The translations under genes were made by a program, and so were the position numbers. 51,100 nucleotides of DNA from an uncultured Bacteroidia bacterium (GTDB taxonomy: Bacteria; Bacteroidota; Bacteroidia; Bacteroidales; UBA932), in assembly GCA_902784965.1 (NCBI GenBank), contig CACZWU010000013.1, positions 1-51,100 on the forward strand. Reading direction: 5' to 3'. Below the pieces are notes generated by a model. It was not told the origin of the DNA. It did not search any database and saw only the letters and a list, made by a program, of their open reading frames with translations. Of the stretch, positions 32,617-40,354 are shown in pieces (the stretch's first letter is position 1; the number at the start of each line of letters is the position of its first letter).

Positions 32617-33383
32617 TGTCCGTTCTTTTTGATGATTTCCCGGGCCAGGTTGAGGTAGTTGTCCGAACCGGTGGACCGGGCGTCGTATAGGATGGCGGGC
32701 TTGCCGTAGGACGGGGCCTCGCTCAGTCTTACGTTCTTGGTGATCATCGTCTGGAAGACCATGTCGGGATAGTAGGTCTTGACCTCTTCCACCACCTGGT
32801 TGTGGAGCCGAAGACGACTGTCGTACATCGTGAAGAGGAATCCTTCGATGGTCAGGTCCGGGTTGAGGCGGGTCCGGACGATGTTGATGGTGTTGAGCAG
32901 TTTGCCCAGGCCTTCCAGCGGGAAATACTCCGGCTGGACGGGGATGATCACGCTGTCGGCGGCGGTCAGCGCATTGATGGTGATCAGGCCCAGAGAGGGG
33001 GCACAGTCGAGGACGATGTAATCGTAGCGGTCGCGGAGGGGGGAAAGGGCGTTTCGCAGCACGTTCTCACGCCCAGGGATGTCCAGCATCTCAATCTCGG
33101 CGCCCACCAGATTGATGTGGGAGGTGATGATGTCGAGCCGTTCCAGGTCGGTGGGCTTGACGATCTCCTCGGCCTTCCGGACGCCGATGAGCAGTTCGTA
33201 GAGCGTGTCGTGTTCCTTCGAATCAGGGTTGAAGTTGAGCCCGGAGGTAGTGTTTGCCTGCGGGTCGGCGTCGATGATGAGGGTCTTGTATTCCAGGACC
33301 GCCAGCGAGGCGGCCAGGTTGATGGCGGTGGTCGTCTTCCCGACACCACCTTTCTGGTTGGCGATTGCGATGATTTTTCCCAT
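32595..33383 (-). CDS. parA: Chromosome partitioning ATPase ParA
   Basis: 262 residues, Soj-like size without the N-terminal DNA-binding domain of plasmid ParAs. Deviant Walker A NQKGGVGKTTTAIN (residues 8-21), Walker A' IIDADPQANTTSGL and Walker B VLDCAPSLG. It hydrolyses ATP on DNA under ParB control. First gene of the operon parA-parB-DUF5683-mltD, with a TATTTTTG box (minus, 33421-33428). Confidence 0.95.
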   Translation of the reverse strand: MGKIIAIANQKGGVGKTTTAINLAASLAVLEYKTLIIDADPQANTTSGLNFNPDSKEHDTLYELLIGVRKAEEIVKPTDLERLDIITSHINLVGAEIEMLDIPGRENVLRNALSPLRDRYDYIVLDCAPSLGLITINALTAADSVIIPVQPEYFPLEGLGKLLNTINIVRTRLNPDLTIEGFLFTMYDSRLRLHNQVVEEVKTYYPDMVFQTMITKNVRLSEAPSYGKPAILYDARSTGSDNYLNLAREIIKKNGQWQKETL

Positions 33384-33420
33384 ACGGTACGACAGTCCCT
33401 GATAAGGGGAACATAATCTG

Positions 33421-33428
33421 CAAAAATA
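33421..33428 (-). promoter_or_regulatory. -7 box of the par operon
   Basis: Minus strand TATTTTTG, exact TAnnTTTG match, 37 bases before the parA ATG; back to back with a TAACTTCG box (33441-33448, +) for the diacylglycerol-kinase gene. Confidence 0.55.
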
Positions 33429-33468
33429 AGAAAAATTTACTAACTTCGCAGAACTAAAACCTTGAATT

Positions 33469-34410
33469 ATGCATCATCCATCGGATTGGCGCGTCATTGT
33501 CAGCAGCCGTTCGGGAGGGGGGAAAGCCGCACAGGAGTGGCCCCGGATTGAAAGGCTTCTGACAGACAGGAACATAACCTTTTCCGTGGAGTTTACCGAC
33601 CACGCCTATCATGCCATTTCTCTGGCGCGTGACGCGGTGCTTTCCGGTTTCCGGCGGCTGCTCGTAATCGGTGGCGACGGCGCCATCCACGAAGTGCTCA
33701 ACGGCATCTATTCCCAGACGGAAGTCAACCCTTCGGAAGTGACCGTCGGCCTGATTCCCGTGGGCTCCGGAAACGACTGGGCGCGCCTGCACAGGATTCC
33801 GCACGACGGAGAGAAAGCCGCCGGGCTGATTGCCGAGGCGGAAGCCCGCACCCGGATGCAGGACGTGGCGCGTGTCGACACGATGATGGACGGAAAACCC
33901 TACAGCCGCTACATGATGAACGTCGGCGGCCTGGGCTTCGATGCGGAGGTGATCCGCCGTTTCGACCTGGCCAAGGCCAAGGGGCATGCGGGCGACAAGC
34001 AGTACCTGAAATCCCTGGTCTCCGGCTTTTTCTCCTACAGGATGCTGAAATTCCGGGTGGCGGTCGACGGACAGGAATTCTTTCGCGGTCCGGCCCTCTC
34101 CGTGGCGCTGGGCATCGGCAAGTATTGTGGGGGCGGCATGATGCAGACACCGGATGCCGTGCCCGACGACGGGCTGATCGACCTGACGGTGGTGCGCGCC
34201 ATCAACAAGATGAAATTCCTCTTCAAGGTCCCTTCCCTGAAAAGCGGAAAGATTTTCAGGAACAAAGAAGTGATCCATACGCGGGGGACGTCCGTCGAAA
34301 TCTCGGCGACGCCCCGCTCCTATATGGAGGTTGACGGCGAGACCGTCGGCATCACGCCCGTCCACGTCACGCTGATACCGGCGGGTATCCGGGTGGTGTC
34401 GAATCTGTAG
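33469..34410 (+). CDS. Diacylglycerol kinase family lipid kinase
   Basis: 313 residues, the DagK/YegS family (DAGK catalytic domain then a C-terminal beta domain). Motifs: VSSRSGGGKA (nucleotide-binding start), LLVIGGDGAIHEVLNGI, LIPVGSGNDWAR and MMNVGGLGFDAEV. It phosphorylates diacylglycerol or a related lipid at the membrane; sphingolipid bases are a possible substrate in Bacteroidota. The gene is single, its stop three bases from the stop of the convergent FKBP gene. Confidence 0.9.
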   Translation: MHHPSDWRVIVSSRSGGGKAAQEWPRIERLLTDRNITFSVEFTDHAYHAISLARDAVLSGFRRLLVIGGDGAIHEVLNGIYSQTEVNPSEVTVGLIPVGSGNDWARLHRIPHDGEKAAGLIAEAEARTRMQDVARVDTMMDGKPYSRYMMNVGGLGFDAEVIRRFDLAKAKGHAGDKQYLKSLVSGFFSYRMLKFRVAVDGQEFFRGPALSVALGIGKYCGGGMMQTPDAVPDDGLIDLTVVRAINKMKFLFKVPSLKSGKIFRNKEVIHTRGTSVEISATPRSYMEVDGETVGITPVHVTLIPAGIRVVSNL

Positions 34411-34413
34411 GAA

Positions 34414-35415
34414 TCAGTCTTTGGGCTCGACGTAGAGCCAGAAGAAGAGCGGAGAATACTCCGGGATGGCAGGATTGCTGCCTTCCGCTCCATAGGCCAG
34501 GTCGGAATTGAATACGGTGACCACTTTTTCGCCATAATTCATCTTCAGGATCGACTGGCCGAAGCCCTTGATGACGCTGTTGTTGTTATCGAACTGATCT
34601 TCGCTGTTCTTGTAAAACGCGATGCTCATGGCGTCGTAGGTAGACTTGTTCGACCAGATGCGGTAGAACTTGGCCGTGTCCTCGATGTTGGTGTCGAACA
34701 CCTGGCCGTTGAGCAGGCGGCCGATGTAGCGTACCCTCACGGTGTTTCCCTCAGGGATGGTGTCGGCGGGCTCCGTCTTTTCCTCGATCTTTTTGAAGAA
34801 ATGGTGGTCGGCGATGGTCGACTCGCTGTCGAAATGTTCGCGGAAAAAAGCGCGCATGACCTGGTCCTGGTAGTCGATGATGTCGGTGATGACTGTGTCG
34901 ACAGCGATTTCATACACATAGTTGTTGCTTTCCGACGTAGTGGAAAAGGCATCGTACATGACGGAAAGGTGGCTGGATGCGCTCATCGGCAGGGCGATGG
35001 CCGCGTTGCCGCCACCGCGCATCGTCCGCAGCACTTCTTCCAGCGCATCCGGCAGGTAGCCCTGTGTCATGCGCCAGACATTGCCGTCGTAGCAGGCTGT
35101 ATTGCCGTTCAGGCCCAGTTGTTCGGCCAGCTCCTCGACATTGGTGTCGGTGATGGTTCCGTCGAGCGAGCGCTTGGTGTAGTGGACGCGGATGTAGGCG
35201 CTGTCGCCGATGGCACCGCCATCGCCCTTGTCCATCTCAAGGATGTAGGCGCCATAGGTGCCGTACGGCTTGACACCCGGATGGTTCACCCGGATCCAGG
35301 CTGTCATGATATGGTCGTAAGCGGTATCGCTGTCCTCTTTGGGTTCCACGGCGCAGGAAACGGCCAGGGAAGCGGTCAGCAGGAGGGCGGTCAGCAGGGC
35401 TTTGTTCACTTTCAT
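34414..35415 (-). CDS. FKBP-type peptidyl-prolyl isomerase lipoprotein with two FKBP domains
   Basis: 333 residues from ATG 35415 (a longer start reads antisense of the upstream gene). Lipobox SLAVSC (Cys21). Two FKBP-like units are visible: residues ~60-190 (GDSAYIRVHYTKRSLDGTITDTN) and ~220-333 (EGNTVRVRYIGRLLNGQVFDTN, ending SPLFFWLYVEPKD). The second keeps more of the active-site pattern. It would assist folding of exported proteins in the periplasm or on the outer membrane. It starts five bases after the stop of a second FKBP lipoprotein gene. Confidence 0.85.
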   Translation of the reverse strand: MKVNKALLTALLLTASLAVSCAVEPKEDSDTAYDHIMTAWIRVNHPGVKPYGTYGAYILEMDKGDGGAIGDSAYIRVHYTKRSLDGTITDTNVEELAEQLGLNGNTACYDGNVWRMTQGYLPDALEEVLRTMRGGGNAAIALPMSASSHLSVMYDAFSTTSESNNYVYEIAVDTVITDIIDYQDQVMRAFFREHFDSESTIADHHFFKKIEEKTEPADTIPEGNTVRVRYIGRLLNGQVFDTNIEDTAKFYRIWSNKSTYDAMSIAFYKNSEDQFDNNNSVIKGFGQSILKMNYGEKVVTVFNSDLAYGAEGSNPAIPEYSPLFFWLYVEPKD

Positions 35416-35420
35416 ATTCA

Positions 35421-35909
35421 CTATTTGTTCTTTTTGATGGCGGCCACGGCGACGTTGAACATCAGGGCCGTGTTTTCTGGCACCATTCCGACGGTGTTCC
35501 GGCCGTAGCCGTATTTGGAGGGGAAGAGGATGAGGGACTCTTCGCCCAGGTGGGCGCCGACCAGCCCTTTGTCGAGGCCGACGATCAAGTCGCCCTTCCC
35601 GATGCGTACCGTGGCGGTGTCGAGCATGAACTCGTTCACGGGGCCGTTCTGCCCGAAGGTGTAACCGGCGATGAAGAGGAAAGCGGAATCGCCGGGCTCG
35701 ATGGCGGGAACGCTTTTGAGTGTGTCGACCAGGATGACACGGACCACTCCGTCGTTGCGGACGATTTCGTTGTCGGAATAGCGGAGCTGGATGTAATCGT
35801 CGATGTATTTGTTCTGGTTGATGTTGGCTTCGCGCACCTCGCTCTCGCACGAGAGGGTGGTCAGCAGGGCGGCGGCCAGCAGCAGCCAGGTACGGATCGA
35901 CGGCTTCAT
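35421..35909 (-). CDS. FKBP-type peptidyl-prolyl isomerase lipoprotein
   Basis: 162 residues. Lipobox TTLSC (Cys21) and an FKBP fold: DSAFLFIAGYTFGQNGP, then VGLDKGLVGAHLGEESLILFPSKYGYG and NTALMFNVAVAAIKK. The GYG plus NTALMFNV ending is the usual FKBP finish. Similar small FKBP lipoproteins are associated with gliding (GldI) in Bacteroidetes, but no gliding genes are here. First gene of the two-FKBP transcript; -7 box TAATTTTG at 35930-35937. Confidence 0.85.
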   Translation of the reverse strand: MKPSIRTWLLLAAALLTTLSCESEVREANINQNKYIDDYIQLRYSDNEIVRNDGVVRVILVDTLKSVPAIEPGDSAFLFIAGYTFGQNGPVNEFMLDTATVRIGKGDLIVGLDKGLVGAHLGEESLILFPSKYGYGRNTVGMVPENTALMFNVAVAAIKKNK

Positions 35910-35929
35910 TTTTCAGATCGGATAATCCG

Positions 35930-35937
35930 CAAAATTA
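35930..35937 (-). promoter_or_regulatory. -7 box of the FKBP gene pair
   Basis: Minus strand TAATTTTG, exact TAnnTTTG match, 20 bases before ATG 35909 and just after the nrnA stop. Confidence 0.55.
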
Positions 35938-35952
35938 TACAAAAGATGTGCC

Positions 35953-36993
35953 TTATGAAAATTTTTCTTCCTCCGGCCAGTTGTCCAGCGCCTGTTCGAA
36001 ATAGGCGGGAACCGCTTCGAGCGGCATGTAGAGGCGTCCGCCCGCGGCATTCCGGTGGCCGCCGCCGTTGAAGAAACGGATGGCAAACTTGTTGACGTTG
36101 ATGGTGCCCTTGGAGCGGAGCGATACGCGGACGTATTTCCCGTCGATGTTTTCAGTAAAGAGCGCGCTGACCTGCATGGTGCGGATGGCCAGCGGCAGGT
36201 TGACGAAGCCCTCGCTGTCGCCGGGCTGGAAGTGATAGCGCTCTTTTTCTTTGTTGCTGAGCAGCATATAGGCCGCCTGGTGCTGCGGCACCACCTTCAT
36301 CTTGTCTTTCACCATGTGTCCCATCAGCCGGGTGCGCGATACGCTGTAGCAACTGAGCACCTTCTCCTGGAGGCCGTCTTTGTCCACGCCCCGCGCAATC
36401 AGTTTCGAAGCCATCTCAAAGGTGTCCGGGAAGACCGAGTTGGCGAAATTGTTGGTGTCGGTCATCATCCCGACATAGAGCGATTCGGCGCAGCGGAGGC
36501 TCAGCCTCCCGGGGTCACCGGCCACGTCGGGCAGCGAAAGAAGGGTCCAGAAAAGCAGTTCACAGGTCGAAGAGACGCCGATGGTGGAGATGGCCAGGTC
36601 GAAGCGTTCGAGTTCCGCTGCGATGTGGTGGTCGATCAGTACCTTGGACGCCCGTGTCTGCAGGATGTCCTGCTCCAGATATTCCGTGCGGCTGAGGCGG
36701 TTCAGGTCAAGGCATATCACCAGGTCGGCTTCCGCAACGAGGGCCCGGGCGCCCGGAAGGTCGTTCTCGCAGATGAGCATCCGGTCCCGCGGGTCATCCG
36801 GCTCGAGGAACGCCATGTTTTCGGGGTAGGGGCTGGGCAGGATGATGCGGGGCTTCTTCCCCCGGTCCTTCAGGTAATGGTAGGCGGCGGTAACGCTGCC
36901 CAGGGCATCGCCGTCGGGGTTGAAATGACCGACCAGCGCGATCCTGTCGGCGCTTGCGAGCAGGCTTTCCAGCCGGGAAGTATCGATCTGCAT
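35953..36993 (-). CDS. nrnA: DHH/DHHA1 phosphoesterase, NrnA-type oligoribonuclease/pAp phosphatase
   Basis: 346 residues, normal NrnA length. N-terminal DHH domain with GHFNPDGDALGS (residues 22-33), DLNRLSRTEYLE and the DHH motif in LIDHHIAAEL; the C-terminal DHHA1 domain ends with FFNGGGHRNAAGG. It degrades short RNA oligomers and dephosphorylates 3'-phosphoadenosine 5'-phosphate in the cytoplasm. The promoter box TAAATTTG (minus) is at 37019-37026; the neighbouring + strand gene diverges. Confidence 0.9.
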   Translation of the reverse strand: MQIDTSRLESLLASADRIALVGHFNPDGDALGSVTAAYHYLKDRGKKPRIILPSPYPENMAFLEPDDPRDRMLICENDLPGARALVAEADLVICLDLNRLSRTEYLEQDILQTRASKVLIDHHIAAELERFDLAISTIGVSSTCELLFWTLLSLPDVAGDPGRLSLRCAESLYVGMMTDTNNFANSVFPDTFEMASKLIARGVDKDGLQEKVLSCYSVSRTRLMGHMVKDKMKVVPQHQAAYMLLSNKEKERYHFQPGDSEGFVNLPLAIRTMQVSALFTENIDGKYVRVSLRSKGTINVNKFAIRFFNGGGHRNAAGGRLYMPLEAVPAYFEQALDNWPEEEKFS

Positions 36994-37018
36994 ACGGAAT
37001 GAGCGGGTTTTCTTGACG

Positions 37019-37026
37019 CAAATTTA
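37019..37026 (-). promoter_or_regulatory. -7 box of nrnA
   Basis: Minus strand TAAATTTG, exact TAnnTTTG match, 25 bases before ATG 36993. The divergent box TATTTTTG for the next gene is at 37058-37065. Confidence 0.55.
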
Positions 37027-37117
37027 AAAATATATTGTAGTCTTGAAATATATTTTTTATTTTTGTAGGTCAAATCAATTTTGGCGTACTAGGCAGACAA
37101 TATTAAAATTAACCGAT

Positions 37118-37813
37118 ATGAGAAAACTTTTGACCTATTTCATCTTCCCCGTTTGCATCATTGTATTGGCATACCTGCTGTACAGGAGTATCAGCGAACC
37201 TGTGAAATTCAACACCGAGCGCGACCAGCGCCTGGCTGTCGGCATCGATCGCCTGAAAGACATCCGTACCCTCCAGGTTACCTACAAGGACACCTACGGA
37301 CACTATGCTCCGGTGATGGATTCGCTGATCGACTTCTACAACAACGGCAAGATCACCATCATGCGCCAGATCGGTTCGGAAGACGACTCCGTGGCCGTGC
37401 TGCATACCGAGGCCGTCAAGAAGAGCCTGCGCAACCTCAAGGGCGAAAAACTGATGGAAGCGCTCTACGACCTCTACGAAAAGGGTGACAACAACCTGAT
37501 CATCCGCATCCCGCAGCTGACCGAAGTGAAAGACACCCTCTTCCGCAACCGTCCCGACTTCAAGGTCAACGATCTCCGCTACATCCCCTTCTCCGAGGGC
37601 GACACCGTCATCATGCGGAGCATCATCAAGCAGGTCTCCGGTGTGGACGTCCCGCTGTTCGAGGCACAGATGCCGTACTGGTCGATCCTCAAGGGCATGG
37701 ACCATCAGCAGATTGTCAACCTCGTGGCCGAGCGTGAAGACACCGGCCGCTATCCGGGCCTGATGGTGGGTTCCATCGAGAACGCGAACAACAACGCCGG
37801 AAACTGGGAGTAG
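37118..37813 (+). CDS. Membrane-anchored protein of unknown function
   Basis: 231 residues from ATG 37118 (a longer in-frame ATG at 37043 precedes the promoter box 37058-37065). One N-terminal membrane segment (FIFPVCIIVLAYLLY, about 8-22) leaves a ~205-residue soluble domain, mixed alpha/beta with many charged residues. I know it as a conserved type of Bacteroidales hypothetical protein but not its function. Its stop overlaps the GTG start of the DUF3822-like gene by one base, so with rsmD it forms a three-gene operon. Confidence 0.75.
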   Translation: MRKLLTYFIFPVCIIVLAYLLYRSISEPVKFNTERDQRLAVGIDRLKDIRTLQVTYKDTYGHYAPVMDSLIDFYNNGKITIMRQIGSEDDSVAVLHTEAVKKSLRNLKGEKLMEALYDLYEKGDNNLIIRIPQLTEVKDTLFRNRPDFKVNDLRYIPFSEGDTVIMRSIIKQVSGVDVPLFEAQMPYWSILKGMDHQQIVNLVAEREDTGRYPGLMVGSIENANNNAGNWE

Positions 37814-38274
37814 TGCTGAAATACACCCTCATACCCGAAGGGTACTTCTCTCCGGACAAAGCAGCCGACCTGCTTTCCCAGGTGGCGGTCCTCGAGGAGT
37901 CCGAATCGGTAGAAAGTTTGGAACTGCCTTGCTACAAGGCAGTTCTTCTTTATGCCGGTGACAAGGTTGCAGCCCGCTGCATCGCCGGGATGCTGACGGC
38001 CGCCGCATCGCTTTCGTGCTACAACAAGATCGTGATGCACCTGGGCTACGGCGTGGCCGATATCGTGCTGGCTGCCGGCGACAAACTGCTTCTCTGCAAT
38101 TCTTTTCCTGCTGCCGATGCGGTGACGGCGCAGTATTTCCTCTTTGCCGCCATCAAGCAGTTCCAGATCAACCCCGAACTCTCCACCGTCCATTTCTACG
38201 GCGAGGCCGATGAAAGCATCAAGGGCGACCTGTTCCGCCATTTCGCCAGCGTGGAGGTTCTCGAAATGGCCTGA
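37813..38274 (+). CDS. DUF3822-like protein
   Basis: 153 residues from a GTG start at 37813. It resembles the C-terminal half of DUF3822 proteins, an actin-like (ASKHA-type) fold of unknown role usually next to rsmD in Bacteroidota; LHLGYGVADIVLAAGDKLLLCNSF-type strands support this (residues ~76-100). At 153 residues it is shorter than the ~260 usual for the family. A perfect 11-bp hairpin lies inside the gene at 37921-37945. rsmD begins two bases after its stop. Confidence 0.65.
   Translation: MLKYTLIPEGYFSPDKAADLLSQVAVLEESESVESLELPCYKAVLLYAGDKVAARCIAGMLTAAASLSCYNKIVMHLGYGVADIVLAAGDKLLLCNSFPAADAVTAQYFLFAAIKQFQINPELSTVHFYGEADESIKGDLFRHFASVEVLEMA
37921..37945 (+). other. Perfect 11-bp hairpin inside the DUF3822-like gene
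   Basis: GAACTGCCTTG (37921-37931), loop CTA, CAAGGCAGTTC (37935-37945), followed by TTCTT. It encodes ordinary residues (ELPCYKAVL), so it may be chance, but it has the shape of an intragenic terminator or attenuator upstream of rsmD. Confidence 0.45.
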
Positions 38275-38275
38275 G

Positions 38276-38830
38276 ATGCGGATCATCGGGGGTAAGCTGC
38301 GCGGGAAAAGCGTCCTTCCGCCGGCCGGCTACAAAGCCCGGCCGACCACCGATTTTGCCAAGGAAGGACTGTTCAACACCCTCGACAACGAATTCTTTTT
38401 CGACGATCTGGCTGTTCTTGACCTGTTTGGCGGAACGGGCAGCATCTCTTTTGAATTCGCTTCCCGCGGGGCGGGTGAAGTGATTGCCGTCGAGATGAAT
38501 CCCGCCAACGTGAACTTCATCAAGAAGACAGCAACGGCGTTGGGCGTCGACAAGGTGGTCAGGGTGCTCCACCAGAACGTTTTCGATTTCCTGGAAATCT
38601 GTTCCCGGCGCTTCGATATCGTCTTTGCCGATCCGCCCTATGCCCTCGAAGGACTCGACACCCTGCCCGACCGGGTGCTGTCAAAGGGACTGGTCCACGC
38701 GGGCGGCTATTTCATCCTGGAACACCCTGCTGAATACAACTTTGCCGCACATCCCTCCTTTGTCAAGGAGAAGAAGTACGGCAATGTGCATTTCAGCTAT
38801 TTCAGCCCGGTTCCGGAAGAAGAATCCTAG
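38276..38830 (+). CDS. rsmD: 16S rRNA (guanine-966-N2)-methyltransferase
   Basis: 184 residues from ATG 38276. It methylates G966 of 16S rRNA with S-adenosylmethionine during 30S assembly. N-terminal MRIIGGKLRGKSV, SAM motif I VLDLFGGTGSISFEF, and the catalytic IV motif FADPPYALE are all present. The longer frame upstream reads out of phase through the DUF3822-like gene and was rejected. Its stop shares bases with the stop of the convergent lipoprotein gene. Confidence 0.95.
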   Translation: MRIIGGKLRGKSVLPPAGYKARPTTDFAKEGLFNTLDNEFFFDDLAVLDLFGGTGSISFEFASRGAGEVIAVEMNPANVNFIKKTATALGVDKVVRVLHQNVFDFLEICSRRFDIVFADPPYALEGLDTLPDRVLSKGLVHAGGYFILEHPAEYNFAAHPSFVKEKKYGNVHFSYFSPVPEEES

Positions 38831-39432
38831 TTCCAGGGGTCTTCGTTGGCCGGTGTGCGGATGTCGCTCAGGCAAAGGATCTCATTGAGGAACCATTGCC
38901 CGGTGCTGCCTTTCTTGCGCAGTTTGATCTCGCGGGGATTGTCGGCGCCGCCGGAGGTAACCCAGACCGTGCACCATTCGTGACCGGAGCTGTCGGTTTT
39001 GAAGGAATACTGGTTGGTGCTGACCGTAATCTTGTACGGCTTGCTGGGGGTGTAGTTGTTCTGGGGCGTGGCGCCGTGGAAATAGGAATAAGGCTTGTAG
39101 CCCTTCCCCTGGAGCCGGTCGCGGAGGAACTGGGTTTCGTAGGTGGATACGGATTCGGGTCCCTTGAGATAGTTGAGCATGGCGATGCAGTCGCGGGGGC
39201 TGTCGCCGTATCGGGTGAGTGCGGCGACCGTCAGGGCGCCCACCGCGTAAGGATCGGTCATCTCGGCCGCACCGGGGAGCTCCAGCAGGTCGTCGATGGT
39301 TTTCGGCAGACTGTTGTAGGTGTAGGTACGGCTGGGATTGCCGCCCAGGTTCAGGCCTGTGTTGCCGAGCGAGCCGCATCCGACCAGCAACAAGGCTGCG
39401 GCAACCAGCGCTACGATAAGGATAGGTTTCAT
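38827..39432 (-). CDS. Lipoprotein of unknown function
   Basis: 201 residues. Lipobox LLVGC (Cys19) after a hydrophobic N-terminus. The mature part has SLPKTIDDLLELPGAAEMTD, a helix DPYAVGALTVAALTRY, the segment CIAMLNYLKGPESVST and a beta-rich C-terminus (TVSTNQYSFKTDSSGHEWCT). It looks like a Bacteroidales family common in gut species, but I cannot name it. The box TATCTTTA (minus, 39465-39472) gives a ~30-base leader. Stop shared with rsmD in a CTAG palindrome. Confidence 0.7.
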   Translation of the reverse strand: MKPILIVALVAAALLLVGCGSLGNTGLNLGGNPSRTYTYNSLPKTIDDLLELPGAAEMTDPYAVGALTVAALTRYGDSPRDCIAMLNYLKGPESVSTYETQFLRDRLQGKGYKPYSYFHGATPQNNYTPSKPYKITVSTNQYSFKTDSSGHEWCTVWVTSGGADNPREIKLRKKGSTGQWFLNEILCLSDIRTPANEDPWN

Positions 39433-39508
39433 GGAAGTATTGGGTTTTCGTTTGTTTCAGACTATAAAGATAGGAAAAAAAATGGATTTTCGGTCCGTTT
39501 GCAAATGC

Positions 39509-40354
39509 TCAGATAACGAGGTACCTTTCTCGCAACGTTCCGATGGCATCGTCGGTCAGGCCCATGGGCCCTTTCAGATAGGCGTCGATGGAGCCGTATT
39601 CACGGTCCATCCGGTCCAGCGCTTGGATGAAATTGACGGTGTTGCAGCCCAGGATGGCTTTGACGACCGCCAGTTCTTCTTCCTTGCCGCCCAGGAACCT
39701 GACACGGCGGGAATATTTTTTCACATCTTTGGCATACACCCGGTTGGTCGCGTCAAAATCTGCCACGATGGCCTCCCGGGTGGCCCCCAGCGCTGCCATC
39801 AGAAGCGCCGAGGCGATGCCGGTCCGGTCCTTGCCCTGCGTGCAGTGATAGAGAACGGCGCCTTTCTCCGTCTCCAGGACCAGTCGGAAGAATTGGGCGA
39901 ACTGTCGCTGGCATGCCGGATCGAACAGCATTGTGGGATACATCTCCCGGGCCACTTTCTTCGCTTTTTCATTGAAAGCGGCGAAAACGACGAGTTTTTT
40001 CACGTCGAATTTCTTTCCTCCGGACAACTTCTTTTTCTCTTTTTCCGTAGCTTCGGCAGCCAGATTGCCACTGGCATCCACCGGAAGGGCGACATACTCC
40101 GCTCCCGGGACCATGCGGTCCACTTTTCCCGTCTTCTCATGCTCCGTCCTGAAATCGATGATCTTCGCGACGGGAATGCCGGAAAGGTACCGGATGTCCG
40201 CGTCGGTCGATTCGGCAAGGGATGCCGTCCGCAGGAGCGCTCCGTCACGGATTTTGCGTCCGTCCTGAACCCGATAACCGCCAAGGTCCCGGGCATTGAC
40301 GATGCCCGGGACCGGAAGGAACTGTTGCGAGAATAGGGAGGAAGGAAGTATCAC
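39509..40354 (-). CDS. Tyrosine phosphatase family protein (IphP-like)
   Basis: 281 residues. The N-terminal NARDLGGYR and LLRTASLAE, then IIDFRTEHE, and the active-site loop HCTQGKDRTGIASA (C-X5-R) match protein tyrosine/serine phosphatases of the Y_phosphatase3/IphP group. No clear signal peptide: the first residues (MILPSSLFSQQFLPVPG) could be cleaved weakly, so location is uncertain. The ATG overlaps the stop of the upstream lipoprotein gene by four bases, so the two are co-translated. A perfect 12-bp hairpin lies in its early codons (40285-40313). Confidence 0.85.
   Translation of the reverse strand: MILPSSLFSQQFLPVPGIVNARDLGGYRVQDGRKIRDGALLRTASLAESTDADIRYLSGIPVAKIIDFRTEHEKTGKVDRMVPGAEYVALPVDASGNLAAEATEKEKKKLSGGKKFDVKKLVVFAAFNEKAKKVAREMYPTMLFDPACQRQFAQFFRLVLETEKGAVLYHCTQGKDRTGIASALLMAALGATREAIVADFDATNRVYAKDVKKYSRRVRFLGGKEEELAVVKAILGCNTVNFIQALDRMDREYGSIDAYLKGPMGLTDDAIGTLRERYLVI
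40285..40313 (-). other. Perfect 12-bp hairpin in the 5' coding part of the phosphatase gene
   Basis: GGTCCCGGGCAT (40285-40296) and ATGCCCGGGACC (40302-40313) around loop TGACG. It spans codons ~14-23 (PGIVNARDLGG). A GC-rich stem this near the start, right after a translationally coupled upstream gene, could slow ribosomes or limit initiation. Confidence 0.5.

Noticed and set aside
33384-33468. parS site next to the par operon
   Set aside because: No GTTNCACGTGNAAC-like palindrome occurs here; the short CCCCTTATCAGGG-type hairpin does not match.
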